Source: an uncultured Granulosicoccaceae bacterium
GTDB taxonomy: Bacteria; Pseudomonadota; Gammaproteobacteria; Granulosicoccales; Granulosicoccaceae
NCBI GenBank assembly: GCA_937922675.1
Contig: CALAJN010000009.1
Coordinates: forward strand, 186,001-250,000
Reading direction: 5' to 3'
Length of the DNA: 64,000 nt
Of this stretch, positions 51,472 through 62,193 are shown piece after piece. The stretch's first letter is position 1. Each line of letters begins with the position of its first letter. Below the pieces are notes generated by a model. It saw nothing but the letters and a program-made list of their open reading frames with translations, did not search any database and was not told the DNA's origin. Both the position numbers and the translations under genes were made by a program.

Positions 51472-54069
51472 TTATGCGGCATCACCAGCCAGAATGAGCT
51501 GCCCGTCCGCCGCATCAATCGCCACGGTGTCACCCGTGGCGTAGGCACCGCCAAGAATCTTCTCTGCCAGAGGATTCTCCAGCTGCTGCTGAATTGCCCG
51601 CTTGAGCGGCCTTGCACCGTACACAGGATCAAAGCCGGACTCACCCAACAGATCGAGGGCTGCATCAGTGATCGAGAATTCAAGCCCCCGACTGGCAAGC
51701 CTGGCTCCCAAATGCTTTACCTGAATACCTGCAATCAGACGGATGTGCTCGCGCGACAAGGGCCTGAACACAACAGACTCATCGATACGGTTGACAAATT
51801 CCGGGCGGAAGTGATCGCCGACCACCTCCATCACCGCCGTCTTCATCGCATCGTAGTCTCCACCTTGTATGCCATCGGCAGCGATTTCCTGAATGCGATG
51901 ACTACCCAGGTTGGATGTCATCACGATGACCGTGTTACGAAAATCCACCGTGCGCCCCTGTCCATCGGTCAATCTTCCATCGTCAAGCACTTGCAGCAGC
52001 ACATTAAAGACATCGGCATGTGCTTTCTCGACCTCATCAAGCAGGATCACCGAGTAGGGTTTACGCCTTACGGCCTCGGTCAGATAGCCCCCTTCCTCAT
52101 ATCCGACATAGCCAGGAGGCGCACCGATCAAACGCGCCACCGAGTGCTTTTCCATGAACTCGGACATGTCGATACGCACCATCGCCGACTCATCATCAAA
52201 CATGAAGTCAGCCAGAGCCTTGGTCAGTTCGGTCTTGCCAACACCCGTTGGCCCAAGAAACAAAAACGAGCCAATGGGCTTGTTCGGATCTGAAAGACCC
52301 GCACGTGACCGACGAATCGCATCAGACACAGCCCCCACTGCCTCATCCTGACCAACAACCCGTTGCCCGATCTCAGACTCCATGCGCAGCAGCTTCTCAC
52401 GCTCACCCTCAAGCATCCGTGTGACCGGAATACCCGTCCACTTGGCAACGATCTCGGCAATTTCATCCGCTGTCACGTTGACTGACAGCAGCGTCATCTC
52501 CCTGTCATCGGTTTCAGCCTGGGCCTGCTCCAGGCGCTTCTCAAGCGCCGGTATCTGGCCGTACTGCAACTCTGACATTTTGCCCAGATCGCCCGCACGC
52601 CTGGCTGCCTCAAATTCAAGGCGTACGCGTTCGAGCTCCTCCTTGATGCCACTGGCATTCTGGACCTCAGCCTTCTCCGCTGTCCAGATTTCCTCAAGGT
52701 CTGCAAACTCGCGTTCAAGCTCCGCTACGTCAACTTCCAGATCTGCAAGGCGCTGACGTGAGGCATCGTCGTTTTCCTTAGCCAGAGCCTCGCGCTGGAT
52801 CTTCAGTTGGATAAGACGCCTTTCCAGGCGGTCCAGCTCTTCAGGCTTTGAGTCGATCTCCATACGGATGCGGGACGCTGCTTCATCGATCAGATCAATG
52901 GCCTTGTCGGGCAACTGTCGATCCGCAATATAGCGATGCGACAAGGTGGCCGCTGCAACAATCGCAGGGTCTGTAATCTCAACACCGTGGTGCACCTCGT
53001 AGCGTTCCTTCAAGCCACGCAAGATAGCGATGGTGTCTTCAACGCTCGGCTCATCAACCAGAATCTTTTGAAAACGACGCTCAAGCGCTGCATCCTTCTC
53101 AATGTACTGACGGTATTCATCCAGAGTGGTCGCGCCAATGCAATGTAGCTCACCTCGCGCCAGCGCTGGCTTGAGCATATTGCCGGCATCCATAGCGCCA
53201 TCCGCCTTGCCTGCACCGACCATGGTATGCAGCTCATCGATAAACAGGATTACCTGGCCCTCCTGCTTGGAAAGGTCCGACAATACTGACTTGAGCCGTT
53301 CTTCAAACTCACCACGAAACTTGGCGCCAGCAATCAGAGCGCCCATGTCCAGTGAGAGCACGCGCTTGTCGCGAATGCCGTCAGGCACCTCTCCGTCGAC
53401 GATACGCTGCGCCAGACCTTCAACCAAAGCGGTCTTGCCGACTCCGGGCTCACCGATGATGACCGGGTTGTTCTTGGTTCTACGTTGAAGTACCTGTATG
53501 GCACGACGAATTTCGTCGTCACGACCAATAACGGGGTCAATCTTTCCTTGCTCGGCACGCTCGGTGAGATCAATGGTGTATTTCTCAAGCGACTGGCGTT
53601 GATCCTCGGCGTTGGGATCATTCACAGGACCACTCTGCACCTGCTCAAGTGTTTTCTCGACCGCCTTGAGATTGGCGCCGTTGGAAACCATGGCTTCGGC
53701 AGCAGGATTTTTGCGATCCTCCAAAGCGGCAAGAACAAACACCTCTGATGAGATGTACTGATCACCACGCTTCTGTGCCTTCTTGTCGGTCAGGTTCAGG
53801 AGCCTGGAAAGCTCATTGGACACTTGAACCTGCCCGTTTCCTCCCTGTACCGAGGCCATACGATCAAGCGCGCCGTCAAGACTTGACTTCAAGCCGCTGA
53901 CGTTGACACCAGACTGTGCCAGAACAGGACGCACACCACTGCCATCCTGATCCAGCATGGCGGCGAGCAGATGCACGGGCTCTATGAACTGATGATCCCG
54001 GCCCACCGCAGACGACTGTGCGTCCTGCAGGGCGAGTTGGAACTTGGACGTCAGTTTGTCCATTCTCAT
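51472..54069 (-). CDS. clpB: ClpB protein disaggregase
   Basis: An 865-residue Hsp100 chaperone. It has the N-terminal Clp repeats (about 1-145), NBD1 with Walker A GEPGVGKT (about 206-213) and Walker [16 protein letters not shown], the long coiled-coil M domain (about 400-525, absent from ClpA/ClpC in this form), and NBD2 with [10 protein letters not shown]. The C-terminal IGF-type loop for ClpP is absent, as expected for ClpB. ATG 54069 follows GGAGAAA at 8 bases. With DnaK it rescues aggregated proteins; hsp20 in this window is a partner. I found no good sigma-32 promoter in the 183 bases upstream. Confidence 0.97.
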   Translation of the reverse strand: MRMDKLTSKFQLALQDAQSSAVGRDHQFIEPVHLLAAMLDQDGSGVRPVLAQSGVNVSGLKSSLDGALDRMASVQGGNGQVQVSNELSRLLNLTDKKAQKRGDQYISSEVFVLAALEDRKNPAAEAMVSNGANLKAVEKTLEQVQSGPVNDPNAEDQRQSLEKYTIDLTERAEQGKIDPVIGRDDEIRRAIQVLQRRTKNNPVIIGEPGVGKTALVEGLAQRIVDGEVPDGIRDKRVLSLDMGALIAGAKFRGEFEERLKSVLSDLSKQEGQVILFIDELHTMVGAGKADGAMDAGNMLKPALARGELHCIGATTLDEYRQYIEKDAALERRFQKILVDEPSVEDTIAILRGLKERYEVHHGVEITDPAIVAAATLSHRYIADRQLPDKAIDLIDEAASRIRMEIDSKPEELDRLERRLIQLKIQREALAKENDDASRQRLADLEVDVAELEREFADLEEIWTAEKAEVQNASGIKEELERVRLEFEAARRAGDLGKMSELQYGQIPALEKRLEQAQAETDDREMTLLSVNVTADEIAEIVAKWTGIPVTRMLEGEREKLLRMESEIGQRVVGQDEAVGAVSDAIRRSRAGLSDPNKPIGSFLFLGPTGVGKTELTKALADFMFDDESAMVRIDMSEFMEKHSVARLIGAPPGYVGYEEGGYLTEAVRRKPYSVILLDEVEKAHADVFNVLLQVLDDGRLTDGQGRTVDFRNTVIVMTSNLGSHRIQEIAADGIQGGDYDAMKTAVMEVVGDHFRPEFVNRIDESVVFRPLSREHIRLIAGIQVKHLGARLASRGLEFSITDAALDLLGESGFDPVYGARPLKRAIQQQLENPLAEKILGGAYATGDTVAIDAADGQLILAGDAA

Positions 54070-54252
54070 GTGCGATTTCTCCACTAGGGGTTTGCTCCGC
54101 TCACTGCCATGAGCCCGACTATGCGGCGCTCGAGCAAACTAAGATTGACTACATGGAAGGTGCGGTCTGATGGCGCGGAATCAACTGCCGTTGGACTACC
54201 CGAGTTTGCGATGCGCCCGCCCCGAAACTACCGGGTCTACCTGCATGATGCC

Positions 54253-56070
54253 CTATCCGTGCAAACAACTCGCCCTGACCTCTGGCCCCGAGTTTCCTCG
54301 CGTAAACAATTCCCGCGCAGCTCCGGCGCCTCCCAATTCACGACCGGCGCTATCGAACAATCGAAACCTCTGTATCCGACCTACCTTGCACCGGGCGCGC
54401 GTGCGCGTCTCGGCATCTACATGGTGCCGGTCAAGCAAATTTGAAACACCAGCGCCGGGCACAGGGCCATTGGGCCCTACGAGTTGCAGCCTGAATCCTC
54501 CTTCATGCAACAGCCTGTGGCAGCTGCTACACAGCAAGGCTGCATTGCTCAAACCTGAGTGCCCGCCGTGTTGGCGGTGTACCACATGATGACCATCGAG
54601 ATGTCGAGTAGCACCGCAACCTGGCATCTGACAGCACCTGTCTCGCCCTCTTAGCGCACTCAACTGACGCTTGCTAAACACCGGGGCTTGTCGAGACGTG
54701 CCGATCACCTGATGCTCTTCGTCAGTTGCCAACAGGGTAAACCCGGACTGTTCAGCAAGGCGTCGAGCTGTTGCTCGGGAAATCGGGCCGTGCCCTTGTA
54801 CCTGCGGCCTTTCAATCAATGAAACGTCGCCCTCAGCACTCGCTCCAACGTCCGCCACCAGCTCATCCCCCAACAGTCGAACATCAACATTGACATGCAC
54901 TCGATACCGATCAGCCTGTGCAACGGCCTCACCCGCATGGGCCAGTGATCGACGACTCATCAACACCGCAGCATCAGCGCGCCTCTGTTGCAGCGTGGGT
55001 TCGACGTTCGCCTCACCCGGCGGCTCACCCGGGTGAGCACAAGCCGCCTCTGCATCATCCCCGGCGCTTGCGTCAGCAGCGTCGCCCGCATCACTATCGC
55101 CTCCTTCCTTGATCCAGTCTTCTGCCTGCTCGAGTGAGCGTAAGAACTCGGCAGCAAGATCATCAGGCAGGTCTACAGTAATACGAGTGGAATAGGCATC
55201 GAGCTTGCGCGTACTCAGCGACCTGCGCTCAAAGGCTCGATGCGCGGCGTGCGCCTCAGCGACATCACGCGAGTCACGCTCAGCAATCTCTGCGTCCTCA
55301 TTGTGATCCTGCCGGTGCCGAAAGCGACGGCAATATTCAGTTGTCTCTGTGACCGAGAGCTCCAGTGCAGCCACGGCAAATTCAGCGTCAGTATCTGCCG
55401 ATGCGTACCGCGTAATTTCACGCAATTGCGAGAAGGTTATCTGCCCCAATGAAAACAAGGATCGAAGCACTGGCAGATCGATTAACGCACGCCCCACTCG
55501 CAGGCGCTCAAACGCCGCTGTTTTGCCGATCCCCAGATAGACGTCCATCCAGACAGGCATGCTTCGACATCCATCGCACTCGTACAGCTTGGCATCGTCA
55601 AATTCCACCAGCAGTTGCAGCAACTCAGCCAGATTGCGCTCTGCGCCACGTGCGAGGCGCTTGAGGCGTGTACGCAAGTCAGCAGGATCGGTCGCAGGCG
55701 CTAGCGCGATATCACTTGATGTGGTCTGCTGATATTCAGTATCCGCATCAGGATGCCCGGCGATACGCGCGACGAGGGAGTCAAAGCTTGCGTGTCTTGC
55801 GTGTTGATCCGATGCACACAGACGCGCGCCTTCAATGAACGCTGCAGACAGCCTGAGGTGTTTGCCCTCTGCTATACGCTGTAAGACAGCGTCACCTGGT
55901 TTGCCTGTACCCGCAGCCTCGGTTGCTACCGCCGCCCTGGAGTTGTGCTCTTGCGCATCATAATCCGGCGCATCTTCAGCGATGACTAAGGGGCCGCCCA
56001 AACCGATGCTGGAAGCATATGACCACTGCCTGGTATTCGACTCCAGCAATGTAAATGTGCTCACGATCAA
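54253..56070 (-). CDS. DUF222-HNH endonuclease family protein
   Basis: A 605-residue protein. The long N-terminal part (about 50-470) is the DUF222 type (LKRLARGAERNLAELLQLLVE, FERLRVGRALIDLPVLRSLF, SQLREITRYA), known best from actinobacterial 13E12 repeat proteins. The C-terminal HNH nuclease has CQMPGC, DGHHVVHRQHGG, SNAALLCSSCH and HRLLHEGG: two Cys pairs, the His-His pair and the Asn. Start is TTG 56070 or GTG 56064. It splits the otherwise conserved pgeF-clpB pair. Role unknown; nicking or restriction-like activity is possible but not shown. Confidence 0.88.
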   Translation of the reverse strand: MIVSTFTLLESNTRQWSYASSIGLGGPLVIAEDAPDYDAQEHNSRAAVATEAAGTGKPGDAVLQRIAEGKHLRLSAAFIEGARLCASDQHARHASFDSLVARIAGHPDADTEYQQTTSSDIALAPATDPADLRTRLKRLARGAERNLAELLQLLVEFDDAKLYECDGCRSMPVWMDVYLGIGKTAAFERLRVGRALIDLPVLRSLFSLGQITFSQLREITRYASADTDAEFAVAALELSVTETTEYCRRFRHRQDHNEDAEIAERDSRDVAEAHAAHRAFERRSLSTRKLDAYSTRITVDLPDDLAAEFLRSLEQAEDWIKEGGDSDAGDAADASAGDDAEAACAHPGEPPGEANVEPTLQQRRADAAVLMSRRSLAHAGEAVAQADRYRVHVNVDVRLLGDELVADVGASAEGDVSLIERPQVQGHGPISRATARRLAEQSGFTLLATDEEHQVIGTSRQAPVFSKRQLSALRGRDRCCQMPGCGATRHLDGHHVVHRQHGGHSGLSNAALLCSSCHRLLHEGGFRLQLVGPNGPVPGAGVSNLLDRHHVDAETRTRARCKVGRIQRFRLFDSAGRELGGAGAARELFTRGNSGPEVRASCLHG

Positions 56071-56159
56071 CTCCCTGATGCAGGCTGAAGATCATGCTGA
56101 CACGACTGAATCAGCACGTCATCACTCGGGAAGTGATAACTGTGTTAATTTACAGTATA

Positions 56160-56918
56160 TTATTTATCCAGCCATGCCAGCGTCGCCATACGTCCGCTGG
56201 CCTTGCCATCACGGCGGTGAGAGTAAAACCGGTCGCCATCACTATAGGTGCACCATTGCCCCCCGCTACACTCAATGTCACCCAGCGCTGCCAATTCGAT
56301 GCGAGCGAGCTCGTACAGATTTGCCAGGTACTTTCCCGCAGAGTGGCCCGCAGAGCAGACCTCCACAAATGCCGCTGCAAACTCCGGGCGGCGCACGACA
56401 AACGTCTCGCGCACCTCACTACCTACCTCAAAGGCTGTGGGCCCTATCGCAGGACCCAGCCACGCATAGCGCGGTGCACTGTCAGTGAACGAGGCAACCG
56501 CCTCCGTCAGAATGCCCGCGGCCAGCCCGCGCCAGCCAGCGTGAACAGCGGCTACGTGACTCCCCGCCTGATCAGTCAGCACAACAGGCAAGCAATCTGC
56601 CGTCATGATGGCTAGCACTTCACCGGGGACTTCTGTCCATGCGCCATCGGCTGGCTGCTCATCTTCACTGTCACTCATGACATCGCTCAAAACCGAAACC
56701 CGCGTTCCGTGAACTTGCCGCAGCCAAACGGGGTCAGCGGGCAAGTCATGCGCGTGTCGCAACAAACGCCGGTTTTCTGCAACAGCGTCAGCATCATCAC
56801 CCACGTGCAAACCGACGTTCATACTATTGAAAGGAGGCTCGCTGACTCCGCCTTCACGCGTGGTACACAACACACGCACGTGCGAGGGGGCCGACCACTC
56901 AGGCCGTATAACAGTCAT
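56160..56918 (-). CDS. pgeF: Peptidoglycan editing factor PgeF (YfiH, multicopper-like)
   Basis: A 252-residue protein of the YfiH/DUF152 family. Signature residues: FNSMNVGLHVGDD, WLRQVHGTRV, the active-site Cys in MTADCLPVVL, and the His in AAVHAGWRGLAAGI. Family members act as purine nucleoside phosphorylase/laccase-type enzymes and, in E. coli, remove wrongly inserted L-Ser from peptidoglycan precursors. The start overlaps rluD's stop (ATGA), the usual pairing in gammaproteobacteria. Confidence 0.93.
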   Translation of the reverse strand: MTVIRPEWSAPSHVRVLCTTREGGVSEPPFNSMNVGLHVGDDADAVAENRRLLRHAHDLPADPVWLRQVHGTRVSVLSDVMSDSEDEQPADGAWTEVPGEVLAIMTADCLPVVLTDQAGSHVAAVHAGWRGLAAGILTEAVASFTDSAPRYAWLGPAIGPTAFEVGSEVRETFVVRRPEFAAAFVEVCSAGHSAGKYLANLYELARIELAALGDIECSGGQWCTYSDGDRFYSHRRDGKASGRMATLAWLDK

Positions 56919-57973
56919 GGTCCCCCCGAGTCAGCGCGCGAATGGACCTGCGTCTCGGCGAGCGCCTCGCACAAGTCGAGCATGTCTTGCGGCAGTGGTG
57001 AAGAAAAACTCATCGGCTCATCACTCACGGGGTGCTTCAAACGCAATCGCGCGGCATGCAGGGCTTGGCGCGGAAACGCCCCGACAATTGCGCGGGTGTC
57101 CGAATCCTTGCGATGATTCAGCGCCTCGGCTCTTCCATCACGGTATACGGGGTCACCGATCAAGGGGTGGCCGAGCGATGTCAGGTGAACACGTATCTGA
57201 TGTGTACGGCCGGTCTCGAGCTGAACATCAAGGCGGGTGGCTCCGCGCAGGCGTCGTGCACAGTGAAAGTGCGTGACCGCCGGCTTGCCTCCGGGGGTGA
57301 CCGCCATGCGCTTGCGATCACGAGAGTGGCGACCAATCGGTTGGTTGACGGTACCGGTTTCGGGCGGGTGACCGATAACGATGGCGATGTACTCGCGGCC
57401 CATCTCACGCGCTTGCAGCTGCCGCACCAGGGCAGTTTGTGCCTGTAGCGTGCGTGCGACCACACAGACGCCGCTGGTGTCCTTGTCGAGCCTGTGCACG
57501 ATGCCCGCCCGAGGCACACTTCTGAGCGCGGGATCCCGGTGGACCAGACCATTCATCACCGTACCGCTGGCGTGGCCCGGTGCCGGATGCATGACAAGGC
57601 CCACCGGTTTGTCGATTATCAGAATGGACTCATCCTCGAACAGCACATTGAGCGACACCGGCTCGGCCACGACCCGCGATTCGTCCACACCGGGATCCAT
57701 CGCGGCCAGAACCGCCTCGGGCACATCAAGCCTTAGTTGCTCACCGCCGGACAAGCGTGACTTGCCCGCTACCTGCTTGCCATCGACCGTGAGGTGCCCG
57801 GCGGCAATCCACGCCTGCAAGCGGCTGCGCGAATACATCGGCCAGGCATTGGCAACAATCGCGTCCAGACGTACGCCCGCTTGCGAGCGAGCAACGCGTA
57901 CGCTGGCGGCGATAGACTCCGGGTCGCGAGCAGGCGCAGACTCAGGGTCGCTATCTGATGGCAAGACTGACAT
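56915..57973 (-). CDS. rluD: 23S rRNA pseudouridine synthase RluD
   Basis: A 352-residue RluA-family enzyme with an N-terminal S4 domain (about 30-90: RLDAIVANAWPMYSRSRLQA) and the catalytic motif GIVHRLDKDTSG, whose Asp attacks the uridine. IIDKPVGLVMHPAPGH and ETGRTHQIRVHL complete the fold. RluD modifies U1911, U1915 and U1917 (E. coli numbering) in helix 69. A 25-residue acidic N-terminal extension precedes the S4 domain. Divergent from bamD, as in E. coli. Confidence 0.95.
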   Translation of the reverse strand: MSVLPSDSDPESAPARDPESIAASVRVARSQAGVRLDAIVANAWPMYSRSRLQAWIAAGHLTVDGKQVAGKSRLSGGEQLRLDVPEAVLAAMDPGVDESRVVAEPVSLNVLFEDESILIIDKPVGLVMHPAPGHASGTVMNGLVHRDPALRSVPRAGIVHRLDKDTSGVCVVARTLQAQTALVRQLQAREMGREYIAIVIGHPPETGTVNQPIGRHSRDRKRMAVTPGGKPAVTHFHCARRLRGATRLDVQLETGRTHQIRVHLTSLGHPLIGDPVYRDGRAEALNHRKDSDTRAIVGAFPRQALHAARLRLKHPVSDEPMSFSSPLPQDMLDLCEALAETQVHSRADSGGP

Positions 57974-58034
57974 GTCGCGATGTTAGTCCGGCAGACCGGG
58001 ATCGGGTGGCAGGGAACGCGACTATACTCGGCTC

Positions 58035-58835
58035 ATGCATCCATACCTCCAGATTCCTTGCCAAGGTCCGAAGACGAGCGCTCGCCGCGCAGCAACTGCG
58101 GTGCTGTGCGTTGCACTCCTTGCAATGAGTGCGTGCTCGACGCCACGGCCGGCCGACTCCGATGCGTCAACGACCGCCGAGTCTCTGTATCGCAGCGGCA
58201 AATCGGCCTTGAACCGCAGTGACTTCCTGACGGCTATCGATACCTTCGAGACGTTGGGCGCGCGCTTCCCCTTTGGCATCTATACCCAGCAAGCCCAACT
58301 GGACATCGCCTACGCGTACCTGCGACAAGACGAGTACGACAATGCAATCGCCTCGGTAGAACGCTTCATCAAGCTCTACCCACAGAGCGAGAGTATTGAC
58401 TACGCGTACTACATGAGGGGGCTAGCGCATTTTTCACGCGGAGGCTCCGCCTTCGAGCGCATATTTCCACGCGATATGTCCAAGGTCAACCAGAACTGGC
58501 TGCGGGCCTCGTTTACCGAGTTCGAGGCGCTTGTCAGGCGCTTCCCGGACAGCGAATATGTGCCCGATGCTATCGAGCGCATGAACTATCTGCGCGAGCA
58601 GATGGCAAGCCATGAGCTGCAAACAGCGCGCTTTTACTACGAGCGAGGCGCCATGGTCGCAGTGGTGAACCGTGTGACCTACCTGCTGGAGCATTTTGAC
58701 GGGGCTAGCCAGGTTGGCGATGCACTGGCCCTGTTGTCGGGTGCCTACACTGCTCTGGGGCAAGAAGATCGCAGTGCAGATACCTTGCGAGTGCTGGCGG
58801 CCACCGATCCGGAACATCCTGCGCTCGACAGCTGA
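58035..58835 (+). CDS. bamD: Outer-membrane assembly lipoprotein BamD
   Basis: A 266-residue lipoprotein; the signal ends LLAMSAC (Cys34) after a somewhat long basic N-terminus. TPR-like repeats follow (SALNRSDFLTAIDTFETLGA, AQLDIAYAYLRQDEYDNAI, ESIDYAYYMRGLAHF). This is the ComL/YfiO family, the essential partner of BamA in beta-barrel insertion. Divergent from rluD across 61 bases, and followed by pilS 82 bases downstream. Confidence 0.95.
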   Translation: MHPYLQIPCQGPKTSARRAATAVLCVALLAMSACSTPRPADSDASTTAESLYRSGKSALNRSDFLTAIDTFETLGARFPFGIYTQQAQLDIAYAYLRQDEYDNAIASVERFIKLYPQSESIDYAYYMRGLAHFSRGGSAFERIFPRDMSKVNQNWLRASFTEFEALVRRFPDSEYVPDAIERMNYLREQMASHELQTARFYYERGAMVAVVNRVTYLLEHFDGASQVGDALALLSGAYTALGQEDRSADTLRVLAATDPEHPALDS

Positions 58836-58917
58836 GTGTTACGACGCCACTGTCAAGATCATGTGGCCTGAGTCACGAATGGTGCGAATCATGCTGTAGC
58901 GGGGTCACGTACTCCGT

Positions 58918-60603
58918 TTGCACACGCCACCCGTGCCAGCCCGCCCCTATTTCCCCGACACCGCCCCTGACGACGGCTGGTTGACGCCAGAAAATCGACA
59001 GACAGGCAAATCGTCTGCGCCCATCGTCGCGCCCAATACGCGACCCGATTGGCCCGTTCTGCTGCTGATCAGTCAGTATCGTTACTTTGTCCTGCTGGTG
59101 CTGGGCGGCGTGTACTACGCACCCGATACCCAAAGTGTGGTGGGCTCACGAGATCCGATCTTATTCGAGATCGCACACCTGTTCTGGTGCGTACTCGCCC
59201 TTGGATTTACCTATCTGATCCGAAAGCGGCAGCCCTCTGCCGAAGCCCAGCTGTACCTGCAGAGCTATCTCGATATCGTCTGTATCAGTCTGCTGATATT
59301 TGCCAGTGGCGGCAGCGTCAGCGGGCTTGGACCCTTGTTGCTGATCGGCGTTGCCCTGCTCTCTCACCTGGTGCCGGCTCGCATGGCTCTGCTGTTCGCA
59401 GCCATTGCATCCGTGATGTTGTTTACTCAGGAATTGATCGCCTCAAGCCTGCACCGAGACGCGATCGTGGATCTTGAACGCGCTGGAATGCTCGGTGCTT
59501 CGGTGTTCGCAGCTGCGTGGTTGATTTCGGTGCCGGTACGCAAGCTCTCATCACGTGACATCAGCGTACCGACGGTCTTTCGTGCTGGCCTGGACGTTGA
59601 ACAAATTGCGCGATTGAACGAAGAGATCGTGCAGGAACTCGACAGTGGCGTGCTGGTGATAGATTCAAACGGGCAGGTGCAGGTCATCAACGACAGCGCA
59701 CGTGTTCTGCTCGGAATGGAGTTCATCAACCTGCCGGCCCCCCTATCGGCCATAGCACCGGAGTTGCTTGATGATCTGCACGACTACCGTGCAAGCCCCG
59801 AACACCCCAGTCACCCGATTTCAATGACTGGCACCGGACAAACGCTCTTGCCTCGTTACAGCAACTTGTCAAATGGCGGAATCCTACTGCGTATCGAGGA
59901 TCACAGCTCAATACTGATGCAGTTTCAACAACTCAAACTTGCCTCGCTGGGGCGATTGTCAGCGAGTATCGCGCATGAAATTCGCAACCCTCTGGGTGCC
60001 ATATCTCACGCTGTTCAGCTCATCCGTGAGTCCGAGACTCTCAGCAAGGAGGACTACGGGCTCAGCGAGGTCGCGCTCAAGCACACTGCCCGGATCGACA
60101 GAATCATAAACGACGTCTTGCAAGTATCCAATCGCCCCCCGGCTGCACCTACTGCATTGAACGTAACCGAGGTCATCACCGATTTCTGTCAAAGATTCAT
60201 CAGCGAACGCAAGTTGAAAGAGAATCAGGTGATGTGCACAACATCAGCGGCAGCGACAGCCTTCTTCGACCCTGATCAGTTTGATCAAGTGATGTGGAAT
60301 CTGTGTAACAACGCACTACTTCACAATTCAGGCAAACACGTCCTCATCACGATCGATGTCAAGCAAACCGCTTCCGGGTATACAACCGTAGACATCATGG
60401 ATAACGGAGAAGGCATAGAACACTCCGAGATGCAAAAGGTGTTTGAGCCCTTTTACTCAAGTAGCGATAGCGGCACAGGCCTGGGTTTGTTCATCGTGCG
60501 CGAGATCTGTGAGGCCAACAAGAGCAGCATCGACTGCATCCCGACCACGACAGGCGCACATTTCCGACTAACGCTCACAGGTGAGGGAAATCTCGCTGCA
60601 TGA
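58918..60603 (+). CDS. pilS: Sensor histidine kinase PilS
   Basis: A 561-residue kinase. Six hydrophobic segments lie within about residues 45-205, then a PAS-like region (about 240-345, ELDSGVLVIDSNGQVQVIND). The dimerisation helix has the phospho-His in ASIAHEIRNPLGAISHA. The ATPase domain has WNLCNNALLHN, DNGEGI and GTGLGLFIVREI. In Pseudomonas PilS measures inner-membrane pilin and controls PilR. The start is TTG 58918, the first possible codon after an in-frame stop. It overlaps pilR by ATGA. Confidence 0.93.
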   Translation: MHTPPVPARPYFPDTAPDDGWLTPENRQTGKSSAPIVAPNTRPDWPVLLLISQYRYFVLLVLGGVYYAPDTQSVVGSRDPILFEIAHLFWCVLALGFTYLIRKRQPSAEAQLYLQSYLDIVCISLLIFASGGSVSGLGPLLLIGVALLSHLVPARMALLFAAIASVMLFTQELIASSLHRDAIVDLERAGMLGASVFAAAWLISVPVRKLSSRDISVPTVFRAGLDVEQIARLNEEIVQELDSGVLVIDSNGQVQVINDSARVLLGMEFINLPAPLSAIAPELLDDLHDYRASPEHPSHPISMTGTGQTLLPRYSNLSNGGILLRIEDHSSILMQFQQLKLASLGRLSASIAHEIRNPLGAISHAVQLIRESETLSKEDYGLSEVALKHTARIDRIINDVLQVSNRPPAAPTALNVTEVITDFCQRFISERKLKENQVMCTTSAAATAFFDPDQFDQVMWNLCNNALLHNSGKHVLITIDVKQTASGYTTVDIMDNGEGIEHSEMQKVFEPFYSSSDSGTGLGLFIVREICEANKSSIDCIPTTTGAHFRLTLTGEGNLAA

Positions 60604-62039
60604 CTTTCGAAAAGACACTGAACAACATCAGCACGATTCTTGTCATAGACGATGAGCCGGATATCCGAAAGCTCGTTGCCTTGTCGCTTTCACGCATTGG
60701 CGTTGATACACAGGCAGCTGCCAACCTTTCCGAGGCGCGTACACTCCTGAGTGAGTACTCCTTCGATGCCTGCTTGTGCGACATGCGCCTGCCAGACGGC
60801 GATGGGGTCGCGTTTGTGTCTGAACTGCAGAAGGATTACCCAGGACTACCAGTAGCGGTGATCACAGCGCACGGCCATGTAGAGTCTGCGGTTGAAGCGA
60901 TGCGCAATGGTGCTTTTGACTTTGTTGCCAAGCCTGTTGATCTGGGCATATTGCGCCGCCTGGTTTCGCAGGCCATAGAGATCAAGAAGTTGGGGCAAAA
61001 GGCACTGGAGGCAGATTCCCCTGTCAGGATAGAGCGTCGAAACATGGCCACGCGACTGCGGCAGGGCGAGCGTTTTGTGGGCAACTCTCCTCTCATGCAA
61101 TCACTGAGAGAGCGCATAAAGAAGGTTGCCCGAACCAATGCACCGATATGGATCACCGGAGAATCCGGAACGGGCAAGGAACTCATCGCAAGACTCATTC
61201 ACGCCAATGGACCTCGCGCCCAGATGCCCTTTGTTGCCATCAACTGCGGTGCCATTCCAAGCGAATTGGTCGAAAGTGAATTGTTTGGGCACTTGAAGGG
61301 AGCCTTCACCGGCGCACATCAGGATAAGGACGGACTTTTTCGCGCAGCCAACGGAGGCACACTCTTTCTGGATGAGGTTGCCGAGTTGCCACTGCATATG
61401 CAGGTCAAAGTGCTACGGGCCATACAAGAGAAGGCTATCCGCCCTGTGGGGTCACACCGTGAGAACACCGTAGATGTGCGCCTGTTAAGCGCAAGCCACA
61501 GTGACCTTGCCGACCGCGTAGACGATGGCAGTTTTCGGCAAGACTTGTACTACCGTCTGAATGTCATCACAGTAACCTCCCCTGCCCTGCGCGAACGTCG
61601 GGAGGACATTCCGGCACTGGTTAGCGCGATACTGGACAGACAGACCGCAGGCTCTGAGCGCAGCATGAGTCTTGACTCCAAGGCAATGGATCGCCTGCTG
61701 AGCCATGACTTCCCTGGTAACGTTCGCGAACTGGAGAATATTCTCGCCCGTGCCAGTGCCATGGCCGAAGGTGGTCTCATCACCGCTGATGAACTTGAAC
61801 TGACGCATGTAACCGATGAAAGCTCAAGTGGCGCTTCGAAAAGCCGCAGCAATGAAGAGACAGCAGACTTGACACCTGAGGCCTCTGAGCAGGCAATGGA
61901 AGTCACGAACGTACTCAATGCACTGAACGAAACGCGGTGGAATAGACGAAAGGCCGCAGAAATCCTGGGGCTGAGCTACCGCCAGTTGCGCTACAAGATT
62001 CAGCAACTGGGCCTCGACAAGGATGATCGTGCTGCCTAG
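60600..62039 (+). CDS. pilR: Response regulator PilR (sigma-54 activator)
   Basis: A 479-residue NtrC-family regulator. The receiver domain has IDDEPD and the phospho-Asp in ACLCDMRLPDGDG. The AAA+ domain has GESGTGKE, the intact sigma-54 contact motif GAFTGA and NGGTLFLDEVAELPL. The C-terminal Fis-type helix-turn-helix is RKAAEILGLSYRQLRYKIQQ. It activates pilA from a sigma-54 promoter, and such a promoter is present 155 bases downstream of this gene. Confidence 0.95.
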   Translation: MTFEKTLNNISTILVIDDEPDIRKLVALSLSRIGVDTQAAANLSEARTLLSEYSFDACLCDMRLPDGDGVAFVSELQKDYPGLPVAVITAHGHVESAVEAMRNGAFDFVAKPVDLGILRRLVSQAIEIKKLGQKALEADSPVRIERRNMATRLRQGERFVGNSPLMQSLRERIKKVARTNAPIWITGESGTGKELIARLIHANGPRAQMPFVAINCGAIPSELVESELFGHLKGAFTGAHQDKDGLFRAANGGTLFLDEVAELPLHMQVKVLRAIQEKAIRPVGSHRENTVDVRLLSASHSDLADRVDDGSFRQDLYYRLNVITVTSPALRERREDIPALVSAILDRQTAGSERSMSLDSKAMDRLLSHDFPGNVRELENILARASAMAEGGLITADELELTHVTDESSSGASKSRSNEETADLTPEASEQAMEVTNVLNALNETRWNRRKAAEILGLSYRQLRYKIQQLGLDKDDRAA

Positions 62040-62050
62040 GCAGCTAGTTT

Positions 62051-62087
62051 TGTCACTTGTTGCCAATTTCAGTGTCAACAAGTGACA
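62051..62087. promoter_or_regulatory. 12-bp inverted repeat upstream of pilA, candidate PilR site
   Basis: TGTCACTTGTTG (62051-62062) and CAACAAGTGACA (62076-62087) are perfect complements around 13 bases. The outer TGTCA resembles the TGTC core I associate with Pseudomonas PilR sites. The centre lies about 130 bases before the sigma-54 promoter, a normal enhancer distance. There is no U-tract, so a terminator for pilR is less likely but possible. Confidence 0.55.
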
Positions 62088-62193
62088 GCACTGTTAAACA
62101 ACGCCATGTGACGTAGTACACGTTACTCGCTGTAGTGTGCACAAGGTCTCTTCACGCAGCGTGTTTTTTGTGCTCCAGACGGTACTTCAAGAC

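Noticed and set aside
54070-54252. Sigma-32 promoter for clpB
   Set aside because: Only poor partial matches such as CTTAGTT-N10-CCGCATAG were found; spacing and -35 do not fit.
54253-56070. Treating the DUF222-HNH gene as an insertion sequence or group II intron product
   Set aside because: No reverse transcriptase, transposase, terminal inverted repeats or target-site duplication could be seen around it.
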